Part shown: in pieces, positions 42,497 to 58,862 of the stretch
Position numbering within the stretch: the stretch's first letter is position 1
How the letters are laid out: every line of letters starts with the position of its first letter
Source: Citrobacter enshiensis
Lineage (GTDB): Bacteria > Pseudomonadota > Gammaproteobacteria > Enterobacterales > Enterobacteriaceae
DNA length: 64,000 nt
Direction: 5' to 3'
NCBI RefSeq assembly: GCF_029338175.1
Contig: NZ_CP119862.1
Location: forward strand, 4,558,839-4,622,838
Translations under genes and position numbers: made by a program
Notes under the pieces: generated by a model
The model's input: the letters and a program-made list of their open reading frames with translations, nothing else
Database searches by the model: none
Told to the model about the DNA's origin: nothing

Positions 42497-42577
42497 TCAC
42501 CACATCAACCAGGCGATATGCCTGAACTGTTGAATGCTTTTAACGTAAACAGAGAGAAACGGGAAGGAGAAGTGAAG

Positions 42578-42653
42578 TGGTGCTGATACCCAGAGTCGAA
42601 CTGGGGACCTCACCCTTACCAAGGGTGCGCTCTACCAACTGAGCCATATCAGC
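42578..42653 (-). tRNA. thrT: tRNA-Thr (GGT)
   Basis: 76 bases on the minus strand with anticodon GGT in CCTTGGTAAGG and encoded CCA. Last of four tRNAs before tufB, as in E. coli. Confidence 0.97.
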
Positions 42654-42659
42654 ACGTCT

Positions 42660-42734
<75 letters not shown>

Positions 42735-42850
42735 ATCCTGAAACTCGGCTACCCAGTTCTTTCTGTAACAAAAAAGAGATTGCTCTCTTTTTATGTTTTG
42801 AGTTGATTAATTTTTTAACCAACCCAGGCGGCGAAAACGCTGCCAGAAAG

Positions 42851-42935
<85 letters not shown>

Positions 42936-42943
42936 GGACTTGA

Positions 42944-43019
<76 letters not shown>

Positions 43020-43033
43020 ATCAAGTAGCGCGC

Positions 43034-43062
43034 ATTCTATGGAGACATTCGCACTCATGCAA
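43034..43062 (-). promoter_or_regulatory. promoter of the tRNA-tufB operon
   Basis: Minus strand -35 TTGCAT at 43057-43062 and -10 TAGAAT at 43034-43039, spacer 17, then a GCGCGC discriminator typical of stringently controlled promoters. Between 43063 and 43410 I see no gene; this A/T-rich stretch must also hold the coaA promoter. Confidence 0.8.
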
Positions 43063-43410
43063 CTAAAAAATTGCATAAAATGTTCTTTCGCTCACATTTT
43101 GCACTATGAGATCGATAAATAGTCGATTTTCATTGCCGCATGTGCATTTTTTCAGCTCTCGCTCCGTTTACCACCACTATCTGACATCACCTAACAGAGC
43201 GCGCATGTCTTATATATAGGGTATATCCGTCACATTGCTCCTCAGTTAAAGCTTCTCATGAGAGATTTTTTCTTATTATTCCCTCCCATCTGGTGTTACC
43301 CTCCTGCCCATTGTCCAAATTAACTGAAATGTGACGTGCCATTGCATGCCGGGGATGATTCGCCTTTTTATCATTGACCTGATAGAGCAGTGACCGTCAG
43401 AAACATGCTT

Positions 43411-44361
43411 ATGAGTATAAAAGAGCAAACGTTAATGACGCCTTACCTACAGTTTGATCGCAACCAATGGGCTGCACTCCGTGATTCCGTGCCAATGACG
43501 TTGGCAGAGGATGAGATTGCGCGACTCAAAGGTATTAATGAAGATTTGTCGCTGGAAGAAGTTGCCGAGATCTATTTACCTCTTTCACGCCTGCTCAATT
43601 TTTACATCAGTTCAAACCTGCGTCGGCAGGCTGTTCTGGAGCAATTTTTAGGTACTAACGGTCAGCGTATCCCCTACATCATCAGTATTGCGGGTAGTGT
43701 TGCTGTAGGTAAAAGCACCACTGCGCGTGTCCTGCAAGCACTACTGAGTCGCTGGCCCGAGCACCGTCGCGTTGAATTGATTACGACTGATGGTTTCCTT
43801 CATCCTAATCAGGTTTTAAAAGATCGCGGCTTGATGAAGAAGAAAGGATTCCCTGAGTCTTACGATATGCGTCGACTGGTGCAATTCGTTTCTGATCTTA
43901 AATCAGGCGTGCCAAACGTCACGGCCCCAGTCTACTCACACTTAATTTATGACGTGATCCCGGATGGGGATAAAACGGTTGCGCAGCCTGATATATTGAT
44001 TCTTGAAGGATTAAATGTATTGCAAAGCGGAATGGACTATCCGCACGATCCGCATCATGTATTTGTTTCTGATTTTGTCGATTTTTCTATCTATGTCGAC
44101 GCACCAGAAGAGTTACTTCAATCGTGGTATATCAACCGCTTCCTTAAGTTCCGCGAAGGGGCGTTTACCGATCCAGACTCCTATTTCCATAACTATGCAA
44201 AATTAACTAAAGATGAAGCTATCAATACGGCTACATCGCTATGGAAAGAAATCAACTGGTTGAATTTAAAGCAAAATATATTGCCAACTCGTGAGCGTGC
44301 CAGTCTTATCATGACGAAGAGTGCCAATCACGCAGTTGAACAAGTACGGCTGAGAAAATAA
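43411..44361 (+). CDS. coaA: pantothenate kinase
   Basis: CoaA phosphorylates pantothenate, the first and CoA-regulated step of coenzyme A synthesis. From the ATG at 43411 ([12 protein letters not shown]) it has 316 residues, as in E. coli; an upstream ATG adds seven residues. The P-loop GSVAVGKST is at 95-103. Convergent with birA. Confidence 0.98.
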   Translation: MSIKEQTLMTPYLQFDRNQWAALRDSVPMTLAEDEIARLKGINEDLSLEEVAEIYLPLSRLLNFYISSNLRRQAVLEQFLGTNGQRIPYIISIAGSVAVGKSTTARVLQALLSRWPEHRRVELITTDGFLHPNQVLKDRGLMKKKGFPESYDMRRLVQFVSDLKSGVPNVTAPVYSHLIYDVIPDGDKTVAQPDILILEGLNVLQSGMDYPHDPHHVFVSDFVDFSIYVDAPEELLQSWYINRFLKFREGAFTDPDSYFHNYAKLTKDEAINTATSLWKEINWLNLKQNILPTRERASLIMTKSANHAVEQVRLRK

Positions 44362-44368
44362 TTTAACA

Positions 44369-44391
44369 GGGGAGCCATAGCTCCCCTTTTT
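44369..44391 (+). terminator. coaA terminator
   Basis: GGGGAGC, loop CATA, GCTCCCC followed by TTTTT, immediately downstream of coaA and abutting the 3' end of birA. Confidence 0.9.
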
Positions 44392-44392
44392 A

Positions 44393-45355
44393 TTATTCTG
44401 CGCTTCTCAGCGATATTTCCCCGCCCATCCAGGATTTAATCTCACCATCCTGTTCAAGTAGTAATGCTCCTTGAGTATCGATTCCTCGAGAAATACCGAA
44501 TATCTCTTTATCACCGATGATCAACTTCACAGGGCGATTAATAAAGTTATCCAGTTTTTCCCAGCGAGACAGATAAGGAGTCAAACCTTCTTGTTCAAAT
44601 AATTCCAGCGCGGCGCGCAGTTCTCTAATGAGTCTCGCTGCCAGTGTATTGCGATCAAGGGTAATCCCGGCTTCCTGAAGGTTAATCCATCCCTGATTCA
44701 CAATCCCTTCTTCAACACGGCGCATCGCCATATTGATCCCTGCCCCGATGACAATTTGCGCGGCATCACCTGTTTTTCCTGTTAACTCGACAAGAATACC
44801 GGCAAGTTTCCGATCCAGAAGGTAAAGGTCGTTGGGCCATTTAACCCGGACTTTATCGGCACCCAGTTCACGCAACACCTCTGCCATGACGATACCGATA
44901 ACCAGGCTCAGGCCAATCGCCGCGGCTGGGCCTTGCTCCAGACGCCAGAACATAGAGAGGTACAGATTGGCGCCAAACGGTGAAAACCATTTGCGCCCAC
45001 GTCGGCCACGACCAGCCTGCTGGTATTCTGCCACGCAGGCATCACCAGAATTCAACTGGCCGATACGGTCCAGTAAGTACTGATTAGTAGAATCTATAAC
45101 GGGAAGTACTGAAACATTGCCGCCATCCAGTTGGCTAAGGATACGAGAAGCATCCAGTAGCTGTATCGGCTCCGGCAAACTGTATCCTTTGCCTGGAACG
45201 GTAAACACATCCACACCCCAGTCGCGTAACGTCTGGATATGCTTGTTAATTGCCGCGCGACTCATTCCCAGCTTTTCACCCAGTTGCTCACCGGAATGAA
45301 ATTCACCATCGGCCAATAATGAAATGAGCGTCAGAGGAACGGTATTATCCTTCAT
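44393..45355 (-). CDS. birA: biotin-protein ligase and biotin operon repressor
   Basis: BirA attaches biotin to AccB and, as the biotinyl-AMP dimer, represses the bio operon. 320 residues (E. coli 321). An N-terminal winged helix-turn-helix ([19 protein letters not shown] at about 18-36) is followed by the catalytic domain with the adenylate loop GRGRRGRKW near 115-123 and a C-terminal SH3-like domain. Its start overlaps the murB stop by four bases. Confidence 0.98.
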   Translation of the reverse strand: MKDNTVPLTLISLLADGEFHSGEQLGEKLGMSRAAINKHIQTLRDWGVDVFTVPGKGYSLPEPIQLLDASRILSQLDGGNVSVLPVIDSTNQYLLDRIGQLNSGDACVAEYQQAGRGRRGRKWFSPFGANLYLSMFWRLEQGPAAAIGLSLVIGIVMAEVLRELGADKVRVKWPNDLYLLDRKLAGILVELTGKTGDAAQIVIGAGINMAMRRVEEGIVNQGWINLQEAGITLDRNTLAARLIRELRAALELFEQEGLTPYLSRWEKLDNFINRPVKLIIGDKEIFGISRGIDTQGALLLEQDGEIKSWMGGEISLRSAE

Positions 45356-46380
45356 GCGATGACCTCCACAGCGTTTATTTCACCTGTAGGTCCAATGAAG
45401 CGAACCTCTGGCTCCAGCCAGACATTAAATTTTTCGCCCACTTTCTCACGCACAAGGTGTGCAAGCTGCACAACGTCTTCACTTGTCGCATTATCTGCAT
45501 TGATCAGCACCAGTGCCTGCTGCCGGTGTACAGCGGCACCACCGATACCCACGCCTTTCAATTGACACTGGTCGATGAGCCAGCCTGCAGCCAGTTTCAC
45601 CGAACCATCCACCTGCGGATAATGTGGCGCTCCAGGGAATTTTGACAGCAGTACCTGTGCAATCTCAGCTGTGACAACCGGATTTTTAAAGAAGCTCCCC
45701 GCATTACCGTTTACTTTTGGATCGGGCAGCTTTGTGGTACGCATATGGCAGACGGACTCAAAAACTTGCTGAGGTGTGACCGTTGCAGGATCCAGACGCG
45801 CGAGATCTCCGTAAGTCAGTACCGGCTGCCAATGTTTAGGCAAGCGCAGGCCAACGGCGACAATCACGAAGCGATCCTGATATTCATGTTTGAAAATACT
45901 GTCGCGGTAACCAAAACGGCATTCTTCAGCACTTACGCGCAGATGTTTACCTGTCGACAACTCAACGCAGTCAACATATTCGCAGACACGTTGTAGCTCT
46001 ACGCCATAAGCACCGATATTCTGGATAGGGGATGAACCAACACAGCCGGGAATTAGCGCCAGATTTTCCAGGCCAGGCATTCCCTGCTGAAGAGAGTACT
46101 GCACCAGATGATGCCAGTTTTCACCCGCACCGACGTGCAAGTGCCACGCATCCGTTTTTTCCGTCACTGCAATTCCCTTGATACGGTTAATGATCACCGT
46201 ACCCCGGAAAGATTCAAGGAAGAGCACATTACTCCCCTCACCCAGTATCAATACCGGATGACCAAGTGAGTCTGCTAATTGCCATGCGTTCAGTACTTGT
46301 TGTTCATTTTCAGCACAAACAATTGCATTGGCGCATTGTTCAATACCGAAGGTATTCCAGGGTTTAAGGGAGTGATTCAT
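45352..46380 (-). CDS. murB: UDP-N-acetylenolpyruvoylglucosamine reductase
   Basis: FAD enzyme reducing the enolpyruvyl group to give UDP-MurNAc for peptidoglycan. 342 residues, a type I MurB. FAD-binding segment GEGSNVLF near 48-55; the proton-donor serine lies in [11 protein letters not shown], about residue 229. Upstream gene of murB-birA, right after the second rRNA operon on the chromosome map. Confidence 0.98.
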   Translation of the reverse strand: MNHSLKPWNTFGIEQCANAIVCAENEQQVLNAWQLADSLGHPVLILGEGSNVLFLESFRGTVIINRIKGIAVTEKTDAWHLHVGAGENWHHLVQYSLQQGMPGLENLALIPGCVGSSPIQNIGAYGVELQRVCEYVDCVELSTGKHLRVSAEECRFGYRDSIFKHEYQDRFVIVAVGLRLPKHWQPVLTYGDLARLDPATVTPQQVFESVCHMRTTKLPDPKVNGNAGSFFKNPVVTAEIAQVLLSKFPGAPHYPQVDGSVKLAAGWLIDQCQLKGVGIGGAAVHRQQALVLINADNATSEDVVQLAHLVREKVGEKFNVWLEPEVRFIGPTGEINAVEVIA

Positions 46381-46484
46381 AGACGCTTTCCTGATGCAAA
46401 ATCGCGCTTAGTTTACAGCATAAGCAGCAGTATGGCTTGTGGTTATAGCGAGGGGGAGAGACAAGAGGATGTATGTGAAAACGC

Positions 46485-46516
46485 AAAAAGCCCTGTACGT
46501 CAGTACAGGGCTTTTC
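46485..46516 (-). terminator. terminator of the murB-side rRNA operon
   Basis: AAAAGCCCTGTAC, loop GTCA, GTACAGGGCTTTT, a 13-bp stem followed by T residues on the minus strand, 10 bases after 5S. There is no rrnB-type T1 here, unlike the murB-side operon of E. coli as I recall it. Confidence 0.92.
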
Positions 46517-46525
46517 ACTTGTTTG

Positions 46526-46645
46526 ATGCCTGGCAGTTCCCTACTCTCGCATGGGGAGACCCCACACTACCATCGGCGCTACGGCGTTTCACTTCTGAGT
46601 TCGGCATGGGGTCAGGTGGGACCACCGCGCTACAGCCGCCAGGCA
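46526..46645 (-). rRNA. 5S ribosomal RNA (murB-side operon)
   Basis: Exactly 120 bases, matching the E. coli 5S sequence closely from TGCCTGGCGG to CTGCCAGGCAT. The clean copy of the two in this window. Confidence 0.97.
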
Positions 46646-46736
46646 AATTCTGTTTATTAACCCGCTTTTCGCCGGTTAATCTTATCTGTATCAAGCTGAA
46701 TCTGATGTCTCTTCGCCAAAACACCTTTGGCGTTGT

Positions 46737-49665
<2,929 letters not shown>

Positions 49666-49872
49666 TCACAACCCGAAGGTGTTTCGTAAAACACATCGTG
49701 TTGCGAAAATTTGAGAGACTCGAACACACCGCTTGCCTGTTCTTATTACGGAGAACAGACACAGTGTGTCGTTTCAATTTTCAGCTTGATCCAGATTTTT
49801 AAAGAGCAAAACTTCGCAGTGAACCTTTTCAGGTACACTCTGAAGTTTTCTTGGTATTTTTGCAGTAAGTAA

Positions 49873-49948
49873 TGGTGGAGCTATGCGGGATCGAACCGCA
49901 GACCTCCTGCGTGCAAAGCAGGCGCTCTCCCAGCTGAGCTATAGCCCC
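49873..49948 (-). tRNA. tRNA-Ala (TGC) in the rRNA spacer
   Basis: 76 bases, anticodon TGC in GCTTTGCACGC, encoded CCA; identical in form to E. coli spacer tRNA-Ala. Second spacer tRNA, between tRNA-Ile and 23S. Confidence 0.97.
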
Positions 49949-50009
49949 ATCGAAGTTATCTCGTTCACCTTAGTTCATTCTGAAGCACCCTACGGTATCA
50001 GAAGGAATT

Positions 50010-50087
50010 TGGTTAGGCCTGAGTGGACTTGAACCACGACCTCACCCTTATCAGGGGTGCGCCTCTAACCACCTGAGCTACAAGCCT
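50010..50087 (-). tRNA. tRNA-Ile (GAT) in the rRNA spacer
   Basis: Anticodon GAT in CCTGATAAGG. 78 bases where 77 are expected, with one missing C (near 50037), one extra C (near 50063) and an extra T before the CCA (near 50013). These would break conserved stems and look like sequence errors. Confidence 0.93.
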
Positions 50088-50159
50088 TGCAGAGATTTCT
50101 TACTGCTAATTTTCAATCAGACAATCTGTGTGAGCACTACAAAGGCAGGTTCTTTAAGG

Positions 50160-51711
<1,552 letters not shown>

Positions 51712-51892
51712 AAGTTTGATGCTCAAAGAATTAAACTTCGTAATGAATTACGTATGTTCACTCTTGAGACTTGGTATTCATTTTTCGTCTTGCGACGTTA
51801 AGATCCGTATCTTCGAGTGCCCACACAGATTGTCTGATAAATTGTTAAAGAGCAGTGCCGCTTACGCTTTTTCTCAGCGGCGCGGGGTGTGC

Positions 51893-52039
51893 ATATTACG
51901 CCATCCCGCTACAGAGTCAAGCATTTATTTTTGCTTTCTCTGCCGGAGTTCTCAGTGGAACCCCGCTGACCCGGCGGCTTGCGTGCCGTTGTTCCGTGTC
52001 AGTGGAGGCGCATTATAGGGAGTTATTTCTGGCTGACAA
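51893..52039 (-). promoter_or_regulatory. tandem rRNA promoters P1 and P2 (murB-side operon)
   Basis: P1: -35 TTGTCA at 52034-52039, -10 TATAAT at 52012-52017, 16-base spacer, the form known for E. coli rrnB P1. P2: -35 TTGACT at 51915-51920, -10 TAATAT at 51893-51898, spacer 16. boxA lies at 51842-51854. Confidence 0.9.
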
Positions 52040-52090
52040 GCGGAAATTTAAAATAACTTTCCAAGTGTTTTCTTTTTAAGCAAAACACAT

Positions 52091-52942
52091 TTAAACAGCC
52101 AGTTTTTCGAGCGTTTTGAAGCCATAGCGCTGTAAAACGGGTAATAACTGTTCAGTCTCTGGCGTAGCCGCCATGCAAAACGCAATGTTCGCATCCGTTG
52201 ATTTTGCATCTGGTGCTTCATGTTCTAACAGCCAGGCCGTACGGCGCGCAATTGCTGCACCGGAATCTACCAGCCGCGTCCCTTCAGGAAGCACCTGTAA
52301 TAATTCTTCCTGTAATAGAGGGAAATGCGTGCATCCCAATACCACCGTATCGGGCGGCTCTTGCATGCGAAGCCAGGGACGCAGGATGCGTCGCAACTCT
52401 TCCAGGGGAACAGGAGCGCCGTGCAGCTTGGCTTCAGCCAGCTCTACCAACTCTGCAGAACCCAACATGGAAATCTGACATTCATTAGCAAAGCGCGCAA
52501 TCAGCTCATGGGTATAAGGTCGTTTAACCGTCCCTCGCGTCGCCAGTAGCCCCACCACGCCATTCGCCGTCAGTCTCGCCGCCGGTTTAATGGCAGGAAC
52601 GACCCCCACAACCGGGAAAGCAAACTTTTCACGTAATGCAGGAAGTGAAACCGTACTGGCCGTGTTGCAGGCAATAACGGCCAGCGCGAGTGGGTAACGC
52701 TGCTGAACTGCAGTGACAATTTCAACAACACGCTCAACGATAAACTCTTCGCTTTTCTCCCCATAGGGAAAAGCGACGTTGTCGAATGCGTATATATAGT
52801 GGAGATCCGGCAGGAGATGCCGAATCTCATCATAAACTGACAGCCCACCGACGCCGGAATCAAACACCAGCACGGTGGGACGTGGATCAGAAGGTGTAGC
52901 TGCCAGACAAGGTGTATTCCCGTCCTGCAGTTGGGTAGCCAT
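52091..52942 (-). CDS. murI: glutamate racemase
   Basis: Makes D-glutamate for peptidoglycan. 283 residues with both catalytic cysteines: Cys92 in ACNTAS and Cys204 in LGCTHFP. The N-terminal extension typical of enterobacterial, UDP-MurNAc-Ala-activated MurI is present. The start lies inside the 3' end of btuB (56-base overlap), the same arrangement as in E. coli. The rRNA P1 promoter begins 50 bases downstream. Confidence 0.98.
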   Translation of the reverse strand: MATQLQDGNTPCLAATPSDPRPTVLVFDSGVGGLSVYDEIRHLLPDLHYIYAFDNVAFPYGEKSEEFIVERVVEIVTAVQQRYPLALAVIACNTASTVSLPALREKFAFPVVGVVPAIKPAARLTANGVVGLLATRGTVKRPYTHELIARFANECQISMLGSAELVELAEAKLHGAPVPLEELRRILRPWLRMQEPPDTVVLGCTHFPLLQEELLQVLPEGTRLVDSGAAIARRTAWLLEHEAPDAKSTDANIAFCMAATPETEQLLPVLQRYGFKTLEKLAV

Positions 52943-54725
52943 AAACCGTCTCGTAATCTTTGTCGAACAGGTTAGCTATTTTACCACGAACTGTCAGTTG
53001 TGAGGTGAGTGGATATGAAACAGCAAGATCCCACAAACTCACGCCGCCCATTTTGACGTTCTCATAAGTGACAAAGTCAGTATCGTAGCGGGTGCCTAAA
53101 TACTGGTACGTCAGGCCCCAGTCAAAATCATGCACCTGCCAGTCAAGTTGGTATTTGACCAGTTGTTTTGAGCGACGAGGCAGCGGTTGGTCGGTAATGG
53201 CATTACGGGCATCAACATAATCGTAGCTGAGCGTATGCGCCAACGGCCCGGTATCAAAGTTCGCGGTTGCCTCAACCCCTTTAATACGGACCTCCCCCTC
53301 GTTGTAATATTTCTGGGCATGATCGTCATAATCGATCATGTCATCGATATCGTTACGATAACCTGAAATACGCCAGCTAACGCCTGCCGTTAACCCTTCA
53401 AACGCGCCTTCCCACTGCTTACTTTCTTCAGGATTCAGATTTGAATTGCCGTAGAAGCCATACAGTTGGCCCAGATTCGGGGCTTTGTAAGAGGTGCCGT
53501 AGGAAGCAATAAAACGATAGCCTTCAATAAATTCCCATCCGGCGCTGGTTTGCCAGGTACTATGACGGCCAAACTGAGAATTATCATCACTGCGCACTGC
53601 ACCTTCAAAGGTGAAGTCACCCAGTTGCTGCAGCCCTGTCAGGTAGAGCCCCGTGTTGCGCTGTTCATTGCCTTCAGCCACATAACCCGTTCCGGGCGTC
53701 GTGGTTTGTTTCTGCCAGTCGATACCTGTCCCGACATTACCGTGACCAACAACGACACTGTTTGACCACTGGACATTGTATTGCTTCATATCATCCAGCG
53801 TTGCGGAATCATCATAGCGACCATATTCAGGGTCGTAGTTATAGTCCTTACTGTGGCTATAACTGGAAACCAGTTGAGATTGAATGCTCTCGCCGTTGAA
53901 GCGTAATCCGGCATCCCAGCTCTGGCTATAGAGTTGACGAGTGTCGATCAGCGGTGTGCCCGGCCAGTAGTAGGAGTCATAATTAGTACGATTATCATAG
54001 CCATAGCCGCGCACAAACCCGCTCCAGGTCTCGGAAAAATTGTGCTCCAGCGCGCCATAAAGCGTCTTGCTCTGGAAGCCATCCCGATCGGATTGCGGCT
54101 GAACGCCTGTACCACCGTAAGCGACAACATCAAAACCACGGGTATAGGCATAATCCCCCATCAGCGTGACGCGTGTGTTTTCACCAAGCTGTTGCTGCGT
54201 TGAAATATTATAGTTCTGATAATTGTTCGTTCCCCATCCGGCAGACAACTCTGTGCCAGGTTTCTCGCGCGTTGTAATGATGTTTACCACGCCGCCAATC
54301 GCATCCGAACCATAAATGGCTGAGCGCGGGCCCCGGATGTATTCAATACGCTGAACGAGAGACACCGGGAACTGACTGAGATCCGCAGATCCACTGACCC
54401 CCGCCAAATTCAAACGGACACCGTCAACCAACACCAGCACATGGCTGGAATTCGTCCCACGAACAAAAATGGAAGAGAGCTGTCCGGAGCCGCCGCTTTG
54501 CGAAATATCTACCCCAGGCAGACGGCGCAGTACATCGTTCACGGAAGTCGATTGCCAGCGATCAATATCCTGACGCGTAACCACAGTCACAGGAGCAAGT
54601 ACGGCACTGAGGGGCTGTTGAAAACGGTTTGCGGTAACGACCATGGTGTCCGGGTTAACATCCTGCGCCCACCCAGAAAATGCCGTGACGGAGAGCGCCG
54701 TCAACAGCGAGGTTTTTTTTATCAT
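52887..54725 (-). CDS. btuB: outer-membrane vitamin B12 receptor
   Basis: TonB-dependent outer-membrane transporter for cobalamin, also a colicin E and phage receptor in E. coli. From the ATG at 54725 it has 612 residues (E. coli 614). Signal peptide of about 20 residues ending SGWAQ; TonB box DTMVVTA near 26-32; plug domain to about 150; 22-strand barrel ending in the C-terminal aromatic Phe (YTLSGSYTF). An upstream in-frame start lacks a signal sequence. Controlled by the cobalamin riboswitch. Confidence 0.98.
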   Translation of the reverse strand: MIKKTSLLTALSVTAFSGWAQDVNPDTMVVTANRFQQPLSAVLAPVTVVTRQDIDRWQSTSVNDVLRRLPGVDISQSGGSGQLSSIFVRGTNSSHVLVLVDGVRLNLAGVSGSADLSQFPVSLVQRIEYIRGPRSAIYGSDAIGGVVNIITTREKPGTELSAGWGTNNYQNYNISTQQQLGENTRVTLMGDYAYTRGFDVVAYGGTGVQPQSDRDGFQSKTLYGALEHNFSETWSGFVRGYGYDNRTNYDSYYWPGTPLIDTRQLYSQSWDAGLRFNGESIQSQLVSSYSHSKDYNYDPEYGRYDDSATLDDMKQYNVQWSNSVVVGHGNVGTGIDWQKQTTTPGTGYVAEGNEQRNTGLYLTGLQQLGDFTFEGAVRSDDNSQFGRHSTWQTSAGWEFIEGYRFIASYGTSYKAPNLGQLYGFYGNSNLNPEESKQWEGAFEGLTAGVSWRISGYRNDIDDMIDYDDHAQKYYNEGEVRIKGVEATANFDTGPLAHTLSYDYVDARNAITDQPLPRRSKQLVKYQLDWQVHDFDWGLTYQYLGTRYDTDFVTYENVKMGGVSLWDLAVSYPLTSQLTVRGKIANLFDKDYETVYGYPTAGREYTLSGSYTF

Positions 54726-54796
54726 TGTAAAGCATCCACAATATAAGAAGGATGCCGCAGGCCCCATCGATAGTACGCGATGATGAAAACCAGATG

Positions 54797-54980
54797 CGAC
54801 GTTAGCCGGCAGGTCTTCGGGCTTGGAAGATTATCTATGTACCAGATAAACAGAGATGAAGACTTCCCACCTGACGGCAGTGTCTGCTTACGCTCCCATC
54901 TCATCTTTCCTTACCGCTGCGCGTCAGCCCCAGATTTACACTGGGTTCCCTTTTAACTCACAGGACCGGAGCACAGATGC
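54797..54980 (-). promoter_or_regulatory. cobalamin riboswitch of btuB
   Basis: On the minus strand the conserved aptamer pieces are in order: CGGTCCTGTGAG, GGGAACCCAGTGTAAA, GGGGCTGACGCGCAGCGG, and the B12 box AAGCCCGAAGACCTGCC near 54806-54825. It lies in the btuB leader, where adenosylcobalamin binding closes translation initiation. Confidence 0.93.
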
Positions 54981-55099
54981 TACATTCTGCTATAACCTAT
55001 TGTCCAGGCTGGATATCACAAATCCGTAATCATCAATGACTGGACATCTGATGAGCAATCCCTACAATCCCCGCGTACTTTTATTATTCAGGATGCATC

Positions 55100-56200
55100 A
55101 TGACCCCCGAACACCTTCCGACAGAACAGTATGACGCGCAGCTTGCCGAGAAAGTCGTCCGTTTGCAGAGTATGATGGCGCCGTTTTCTGACCTGATGCC
55201 GGAAGTGTTTCGCTCGCCGGTCAGTCACTACCGTATGCGTGCCGAATTTCGTTTATGGCACGATGGTGATGACCTTTACCACATCATGTTTGATCAGCAG
55301 ACCAAAAACCGCATTCGCGTCGACAGCTTCCCGGCCGCCAGCGAGCTGATCAACCAACTGATGACTGCCATGATTGAAGGCGTTCGTGGCAATCACACGC
55401 TACGCCACAAACTGTTCCAGATTGATTACCTCACCACGATGAGCAATCAGGCGGTGGTATCGCTGCTGTACCATAAAAAACTGGATGATGCCTGGCGTAA
55501 AGAAGCCGAAGCCCTACGCGATGCGTTACGCGCAAAAAATCTGAATGTGCATCTGATTGGCCGGGCGACCAAAACCAAAATTGAGCTGGACCAGGATTTC
55601 ATTGACGAACGTCTACCGGTTGCCGGGAAAGAGATGATCTACCGCCAGGTAGAGAACAGTTTTACCCAACCCAACGCAGCGATGAACATTCAAATGCTGG
55701 AATGGGCGCTGGATGCCACCAAAGGATCGACGGGCGACCTGCTTGAGCTGTACTGCGGTAACGGTAACTTTTCGTTAGCGCTGGCGCGCAATTTTGACCG
55801 CGTACTGGCGACGGAAATCGCCAAACCGTCAGTGGCAGCAGCACAGTACAATATTGCTGCGAATCACATTGATAACGTGCAAATTATTCGTATGGCTGCG
55901 GAAGAGTTTACCCAGGCGATGAACGGCGTGCGCGAATTCAACCGTCTGCAGGGCATTGATCTGAAGAGTTATCAGTGCGAAACCATTTTTGTTGATCCGC
56001 CACGTAGCGGTCTGGACAGTGAAACCGAAAAAATGGTGCTGGCGTATCCGCGTATCCTCTACATCTCCTGTAACCCACAGACGCTCTGCAAGAACCTGGA
56101 AACATTAAGCCAGACGCACAATGTGTCACGCCTGGCGTTGTTCGATCAGTTCCCGTATACGCACCATATGGAGTGCGGGGTCTTGCTGACAGCGAAGTAA
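55100..56200 (+). CDS. trmA: tRNA (uracil-5-)-methyltransferase
   Basis: Makes the T54 methyl group of the T-loop in all tRNAs and of tmRNA. 366 residues, the E. coli length. SAM-binding motif [13 protein letters not shown] near 217-229, and the catalytic cysteine in YISCNPQTL near residue 324. Divergent from btuB, convergent with yijD. Confidence 0.98.
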   Translation: MTPEHLPTEQYDAQLAEKVVRLQSMMAPFSDLMPEVFRSPVSHYRMRAEFRLWHDGDDLYHIMFDQQTKNRIRVDSFPAASELINQLMTAMIEGVRGNHTLRHKLFQIDYLTTMSNQAVVSLLYHKKLDDAWRKEAEALRDALRAKNLNVHLIGRATKTKIELDQDFIDERLPVAGKEMIYRQVENSFTQPNAAMNIQMLEWALDATKGSTGDLLELYCGNGNFSLALARNFDRVLATEIAKPSVAAAQYNIAANHIDNVQIIRMAAEEFTQAMNGVREFNRLQGIDLKSYQCETIFVDPPRSGLDSETEKMVLAYPRILYISCNPQTLCKNLETLSQTHNVSRLALFDQFPYTHHMECGVLLTAK

Positions 56201-56212
56201 AACGTGTTGCCG

Positions 56213-56250
56213 TTGTAGGCCTGATAAGCGTAGCGCCATCAGGCCTACAA
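56213..56250. repeat. palindromic extragenic element (REP-like)
   Basis: TTGTAGGCCTGAT at 56213-56225 is the exact inverted complement of ATCAGGCCTACAA at 56238-56250. It lies between the convergent trmA and yijD and can act as a bidirectional hairpin. Confidence 0.8.
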
Positions 56251-56252
56251 CA

Positions 56253-56612
56253 TTACTCTGCCAATTCCTGCTTACGATTGCGAACCTTAAAGCCAATCCA
56301 GAACACCAGAGCCACCGACAGTACCGCCGGGAAGAAGTTGGAGCCGATATCCGGATATTCCGCACGCACCACGGTACTGTAAAGCAGCACACCCAGAATA
56401 AAGCAGGCGGCAGCAAGACCTGGTAGCCCTACAGGCATCGTGCGATTTTGATAGCGTTGATGCAGGCAATACACCGCCAGTATCAGCGCAATTAACGGGA
56501 AGACAGAAAATGGCACAATGGAGCTAAACAGCGCCGCAAATGTACCATTGATTGACAAGCCAGCGACCAGCGCCAGCAATAGCGTACCTTTATCTTGACC
56601 TGACTGTTTCAT
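56253..56612 (-). CDS. yijD: inner-membrane DUF1422 protein YijD
   Basis: 119 residues with about four hydrophobic helices and no soluble domain. Matches E. coli YijD; function unknown. It starts 15 bases after the fabR stop and is probably cotranscribed with it, which has suggested a membrane or lipid connection. Confidence 0.93.
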   Translation of the reverse strand: MKQSGQDKGTLLLALVAGLSINGTFAALFSSIVPFSVFPLIALILAVYCLHQRYQNRTMPVGLPGLAAACFILGVLLYSTVVRAEYPDIGSNFFPAVLSVALVFWIGFKVRNRKQELAE

Positions 56613-56627
56613 TGCTCATCCTTCACG

Positions 56628-57260
56628 TTACTCGGAGTGATGTGACATTTTCTCTTGTTCACGGCGATACCAGTAATATGCCCCTTTCGCAATCATGCGC
56701 AGTTGCAATACCAGTCGCTCTTCTAATTGCCGACGCTGTTCTGCGCCAACATCCAATGCCTCCGCGCCCGCACTGAAGACAATCGTCACCATGGCTTCGG
56801 CCTGAGCTTCAGTGAACGCACGCGGCATATGGTTTTCGAGTTCAAGATAGTCCGCAAGTTCCGCGATGAAATGTTGAATTTCACGCGCAACGGCCGCACG
56901 AAACGCGGCAGAGGTACCCGAACGTTCACGCAATAATAAACGGAAGGCGTTTGGATTGTTGCCTATGAACTCCATAAATGTGGAGACCGAGGTGCGGATC
57001 ACACTCCCGCCTTTAGCAATACGCTGACGCGCCTGACGCATCAGTTGGCGTAGCATTAAACCGCTTTCATCTACCATCGTCAGACCAAGTTCATCCACAT
57101 CACGGAAATGGCGGTAAAACGAGGTTGGCGCAATGCCCGCTTCCCGCGCAACTTCACGCAGGCTCAGACTGGCGAAACTACGCTCAGCACTCAGTTGACT
57201 GAATGCGGCTTCTACCAGCGAACGCCGGGTTTTTTCTTTTTGTTGCGCTCTAACGCCCAT
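56628..57260 (-). CDS. fabR: TetR-family repressor of unsaturated fatty acid synthesis
   Basis: FabR represses fabA and fabB according to acyl chain saturation. From the ATG at 57260 ([10 protein letters not shown]) it has 210 residues; the frame extends 42 codons upstream, and older annotations of the E. coli gene start further upstream too. The helix-turn-helix is near 31-50 ([19 protein letters not shown]). The C-terminal end (EKMSHHSE) is a few residues shorter than in E. coli. Divergent from sthA. Confidence 0.96.
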   Translation of the reverse strand: MGVRAQQKEKTRRSLVEAAFSQLSAERSFASLSLREVAREAGIAPTSFYRHFRDVDELGLTMVDESGLMLRQLMRQARQRIAKGGSVIRTSVSTFMEFIGNNPNAFRLLLRERSGTSAAFRAAVAREIQHFIAELADYLELENHMPRAFTEAQAEAMVTIVFSAGAEALDVGAEQRRQLEERLVLQLRMIAKGAYYWYRREQEKMSHHSE

Positions 57261-57461
57261 CACGATGTCTGAATCCTTCCATATGCCTTGTCTGGCACTA
57301 TACCAGAGATTAAAAGTAACGGGTTTACGCCGGATTGTGAATGATTGTTTACGCGCAGTTTGTGCTTCGACTTCGCAAAAAAGCACAACGATAATTGGGT
57401 TATCCCGGCAATAATGTTACTATCCTGTTGCTTTTATGTATAAGAACAGGTAAGCCTTACC

Positions 57462-58862
57462 ATGCCACATTCCTACGATTACGATGCAATAGTAATAGGT
57501 TCAGGCCCCGGCGGCGAAGGCGCTGCAATGGGTCTGGTTAAGCTTGGAGCGCGCGTCGCCGTCATTGAGCGCTATCATAACGTTGGCGGCGGTTGTACCC
57601 ACTGGGGCACTATCCCGTCAAAAGCGCTCCGTCACGCCGTCAGCCGTATCATCGAATTCAATCAGAACCCTCTTTACAGCGACCATTCCCGACTGCTTCG
57701 TTCTTCCTTTGCCGATATTCTCAACCATGCCGATAACGTAATAAATCAGCAAACTCGCATGCGGCAGGGTTTTTATGAGCGTAATCACTGCGAAATTCTG
57801 CAAGGTAACGCCCATTTTGTTGACGAACACACGCTTGCACTGGAATGCCGTGACGGTACAGTAGAAACGTTGACGGCCGAGAAATTTGTCATCGCCTGCG
57901 GTTCTCGCCCGTATCATCCTGGCGATGTCGACTTCTCGCATCCCCGAGTGTATGACAGTGATTCCATTCTCAGCCTGCAACATGAACCGCGCCACGTGCT
58001 TATCTATGGCGCAGGGGTCATTGGCTGTGAATACGCCTCGATATTCCGGGGAATGGATGTCAAAGTCGACCTGATCAATACCCGCGATCGTCTGCTGGCA
58101 TTCCTCGATCAGGAAATGTCCGACTCCCTCTCTTACCACTTCTGGAACAGCGGCGTCGTCATTCGCCACAATGAAGAGTACGAGAAAATCGAAGGGTGTG
58201 ATGATGGCGTGATCATGCACCTGAAATCCGGCAAAAAACTGAAAGCGGATTGCCTGCTGTACGCAAACGGGCGCACCGGTAACACGGATTCGCTGGCGCT
58301 GGAAAATATTGGCCTGGAAACAGACAGCCGCGGTCAGTTGAAAGTCAACAGCATGTACCAAACGGCATTACCGCACGTGTATGCCGTGGGCGATGTGATC
58401 GGTTACCCGAGCCTTGCCTCTGCAGCTTACGATCAGGGACGTATCGCAGCACACGCGCTGGTCAAAGGTGAAGCCACCGCCCATCTTATCGAAGATATCC
58501 CCACCGGGATTTACACCATTCCGGAAATCAGTTCTGTCGGTAAAACCGAACAGCAGCTGACAGCGATGAAAGTGCCATATGAAGTAGGACGTGCCCAGTT
58601 TAAACATCTGGCGCGGGCGCAAATCGTTGGGATGAATGTCGGAACGCTGAAAATCCTGTTCCATCGTGAAACCAAAGAAATTCTGGGAATCCATTGCTTT
58701 GGCGAGCGTGCGGCAGAAATTATTCATATCGGCCAGGCGATCATGGAACAAAAAGGTGGCGGTAACACGATCGAGTACTTCGTTAACACCACCTTTAACT
58801 ACCCAACCATGGCGGAAGCCTATCGGGTAGCGGCGTTAAATGGTTTAAACCGCCTGTTTTAA
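57462..58862 (+). CDS. sthA: soluble pyridine nucleotide transhydrogenase
   Basis: FAD protein that transfers hydride from NADPH to NAD+. 466 residues. The FAD loop [10 protein letters not shown] is at 13-22 and a second Rossmann motif [10 protein letters not shown] near 182-191. The region [17 protein letters not shown] keeps only one of the two redox cysteines of lipoamide dehydrogenases, as is normal for SthA. The last 18 bases overlap the 3' end of the convergent oxyR. Confidence 0.98.
   Translation: MPHSYDYDAIVIGSGPGGEGAAMGLVKLGARVAVIERYHNVGGGCTHWGTIPSKALRHAVSRIIEFNQNPLYSDHSRLLRSSFADILNHADNVINQQTRMRQGFYERNHCEILQGNAHFVDEHTLALECRDGTVETLTAEKFVIACGSRPYHPGDVDFSHPRVYDSDSILSLQHEPRHVLIYGAGVIGCEYASIFRGMDVKVDLINTRDRLLAFLDQEMSDSLSYHFWNSGVVIRHNEEYEKIEGCDDGVIMHLKSGKKLKADCLLYANGRTGNTDSLALENIGLETDSRGQLKVNSMYQTALPHVYAVGDVIGYPSLASAAYDQGRIAAHALVKGEATAHLIEDIPTGIYTIPEISSVGKTEQQLTAMKVPYEVGRAQFKHLARAQIVGMNVGTLKILFHRETKEILGIHCFGERAAEIIHIGQAIMEQKGGGNTIEYFVNTTFNYPTMAEAYRVAALNGLNRLF

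Noticed and set aside
46508..46538. Exact 31-base repeat shared with 3253-3283 as a possible attachment site
   Set aside because: It is the terminator edge plus the 5S 3' end, explained by rRNA operon duplication; no integrase or element boundary is near.
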